A stretch of 64,000 nt of DNA from an uncultured Burkholderiales bacterium. Its GTDB lineage: Bacteria; Pseudomonadota; Gammaproteobacteria; Burkholderiales; Burkholderiaceae_C. Under the pieces are notes generated by a model, which was not told where the DNA came from, made no database searches, and was given only the letters and a program-made list of their open reading frames with translations. This document shows positions 62,834-64,000 of this stretch, one piece after another. The translations under genes were made by a program, and so were the position numbers. The stretch lies in contig CAISPG010000125.1 in assembly GCA_903887325.1 (NCBI GenBank), forward strand, positions 47,152 to 111,151. The letters run 5' to 3'. Position 1 is the stretch's first letter; the number at the start of each line of letters is the position of its first letter.

Positions 62834-63529
62834 ACTATCTTCGCTGGCCTTGAAAGGTCGGCCTGCTTTGCTCTTGCTGACTCGTCTTTTGGACAAGGGC
62901 TGCAGGCTTTGCGTGAAGTCATCCTCGCCCAGCGCCCAACCACCCAAAACAGACGATGTGAGCGCGTGCTTCTTGCTTTCTTCAATGCCAGCTTGAACCA
63001 ACTCGGCATAAGCTTTTTCTCTGGCGAACGGCGTGTTGCCCAGCGCCCAATAAACATCGTGCGCCACCAACCAGTTGTCCAAACGCGCCCCGACGTAATG
63101 CGCGTGGCTGGACCACGGGTGATCCAGCGGCTGCGCCACCATGCCTGCGCGTACCGGATTCAGATCGATGTAAACCATGCAGGCCAAAAAATAGCGCTCG
63201 GTTTGTATCAGCGAGCTGCGAAACCGGCCTTCCCACAAGGTGCCGGTGCGGGCGTAACGCTGGTTGAAATAACGCACATAGTCGCGGCCCAGGTCCTGCA
63301 TCATTTTTGACAGCGCCATGTCGGCTTGCGGGGTCACCAGCACATGCAAATGGTTATCCATCAACACAAAGGCATGCAAATCCACACCGTGCTTTTGGCA
63401 AAACCCGACCAACAGCTCAAGCAGTGTTTGCCGATCGCTGTTGTCTTTGAAAATCAATTGACGGTTGTTGCCACGCAATATCACGTGGTGCGGGTAACCG
63501 GGTAATGTGAGACGGGGCAGTCGGGCCAT
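62831..63529 (-). CDS. REP-associated tyrosine transposase (RAYT, Y1/HUH type)
   Basis: 232 aa from the ATG at 63529 (MARLPRLTLPGYPHHVILRG); the 348-aa track ORF extends over the thioredoxin gene. The HUH motif is FVLMDNHLHVLVTP (His60, His62); the candidate nucleophile Tyr lies in DYVRYFNQRY near 83-92; LWEGRFRSSLIQTERYFLACMVYIDLNPVRAGM is the family signature. RAYTs cut and paste REP hairpins but rarely move themselves. Flanked by hairpin repeats on both sides. All key residues are present, so it looks functional. Confidence 0.92.
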   Translation of the reverse strand: MARLPRLTLPGYPHHVILRGNNRQLIFKDNSDRQTLLELLVGFCQKHGVDLHAFVLMDNHLHVLVTPQADMALSKMMQDLGRDYVRYFNQRYARTGTLWEGRFRSSLIQTERYFLACMVYIDLNPVRAGMVAQPLDHPWSSHAHYVGARLDNWLVAHDVYWALGNTPFAREKAYAELVQAGIEESKKHALTSSVLGGWALGEDDFTQSLQPLSKRRVSKSKAGRPFKASEDS

Positions 63530-63593
63530 GCGGCGATGGTAATGCGAGCCGATGTCGTCAGTGCGTGAAGAGTGCGCCGTTATCATGCGACAC

Positions 63594-63965
63594 ATGAATA
63601 AGCCGCCGTTTTCCCCGCCCGCCGACGGGCACGCCATGCATGTGTTTTGCCTGTGCGCGCAATGGTGCGGAACCTGTCGCGAATACCAACCTATTTTTGA
63701 GCAATTGGCAGCGCAGTTGCCCGACGTGCGGTTTGTGTGGGTAGATATCGAGGCCCATGATGACTTGCTTGGCGATCTGGATATTGAGAATTTTCCAACG
63801 CTGTTGATCGCCGATGCCCAAGGCCAAGCCAGGTTTGCGGGCACCGTGCTGCCGCACGCAGAGACTTTGCAGCGCATGTGCCAAGCGGCATTGGCCGGGG
63901 ATTTTCAATTGGTAAATGACCCCGTCTGGCAAAGCATCACACCTGAGTTGATGCGGTTGGATTAG
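63594..63965 (+). CDS. Thioredoxin-family protein
   Basis: 123 aa from the ATG at 63594; an in-frame ATG at 63585 is also possible. Thioredoxin motif WCGTC (Cys25, Cys28) in CAQWCGTCREYQPIF, WVDIEAHDD, and the cis-Pro loop IENFPTLLI near 61-69. No signal peptide, so cytoplasmic. The WCGTC centre and the extra Cys at 19 and 21 differ from Trx1 (WCGPC). Divergent from the RAYT gene with 64 bases between, and followed 10 bases later by a copy of the RAYT repeat. Confidence 0.88.
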   Translation: MNKPPFSPPADGHAMHVFCLCAQWCGTCREYQPIFEQLAAQLPDVRFVWVDIEAHDDLLGDLDIENFPTLLIADAQGQARFAGTVLPHAETLQRMCQAALAGDFQLVNDPVWQSITPELMRLD

Positions 63966-63975
63966 CGGGCGTGGG

Positions 63976-63995
63976 AAATTGGGGTCAGGTTCCAA
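63976..63995. repeat. RAYT-associated repeat, copy C
   Basis: AAATTGGGGTCAGGTTCCAA shares 19 consecutive bases with copy A (62769-62787) in the same orientation. Together the copies bracket the transposase and thioredoxin genes. The window ends five bases later, so its full length is unknown. Confidence 0.75.
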
Positions 63996-64000
63996 GGAAA

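Noticed and set aside
62831-63877. 348-aa form of the transposase
   Set aside because: The first 116 residues are antisense to the thioredoxin gene; RAYT homology begins at 63529.
1-64000. tRNA, rRNA, riboswitch or CRISPR array
   Set aside because: No cloverleaf, rRNA core sequence, regularly spaced repeat or known riboswitch core seen; all gaps are under about 190 bases.

Overview
The window is a gene-dense bacterial chromosome segment with no rRNA, tRNA or CRISPR and no gene-free gap over about 190 bases. GC is moderately high by eye. The gene content and order point to a betaproteobacterium of order Burkholderiales, probably Comamonadaceae-like: mlaFEDACB - ABC exporter - ibaG - murA - hisG - hisD, gltBD next to mla, a short-form HisG, and recJ - PHP phosphatase - yciO - M50 protease - trpS. 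I cannot fix the genus.

Layout. 1-5.4 kb: a cut fatty-acid desaturase, an RsmB/NOP RNA methyltransferase, a two-subunit acyl-CoA dehydrogenase pair and purN. 5.4-7.1 kb: a small accessory block with a TacA/TacT-type toxin-antitoxin pair behind a palindromic operator, a DUF1653 protein and an HNH endonuclease. 7.2-11.8 kb: ribF - ileS - lspA. 11.8-23.2 kb: mostly leftward metabolic and membrane genes (ArnT-like glycosyltransferase, quinone oxidoreductase, two EamA transporters, an SDR lacking Tyr/Lys, a gamma-glutamyltransferase, DUF3422, tctAB without tctC, a spermidine-synthase-like protein). 23.3-25.2 kb: a HipBA-type kinase/antitoxin pair. 25.2-30 kb: TatD, a CsgG/DUF4810/DUF799 lipoprotein trio and lolDC. 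29.8-36.7 kb: RpfE-like, recJ, PHP, yciO, M50 protease, trpS and an orphan LuxR-type response regulator. 36.7-38.3 kb: a divergent LysR/SDR pair. 38.4-46.3 kb: a complete System I cytochrome c maturation operon, ccmABCDEFGHI, preceded by a FemAB-like acyltransferase overlapping ccmA. 46.6-55.9 kb: hisD, hisG, murA, ibaG, a YadGH-type ABC exporter and the Mla phospholipid transport operon. 56-62.7 kb: gltB and gltD with a DUF4258/YgiT two-gene module between them. 62.8-64 kb: a REP-associated tyrosine transposase and a thioredoxin-like gene bracketed by copies of a short repeat.

How the genes work together. Much of the window serves the cell envelope: lipoprotein processing (LspA) and sorting (LolCD), peptidoglycan precursor synthesis (MurA), outer-membrane lipid asymmetry (Mla), periplasmic cytochrome c assembly (Ccm), and three putative outer-membrane lipoproteins that would depend on LspA and Lol. 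Amino-acid and nucleotide metabolism is represented by GltBD, HisDG, PurN and RibF.

The most unusual observations are the toxin-antitoxin-like pair sitting inside the gltB-gltD operon with translation-coupling spacing, the substrate-less CsgG lipoprotein trio, a his operon that stops after hisD and runs into a full ccm operon led by a FemAB-like gene, and the repeat-bracketed RAYT/thioredoxin unit. All calls come from reading the sequence. No database search was run, and family names rest on recognised motifs and remembered neighbourhoods.
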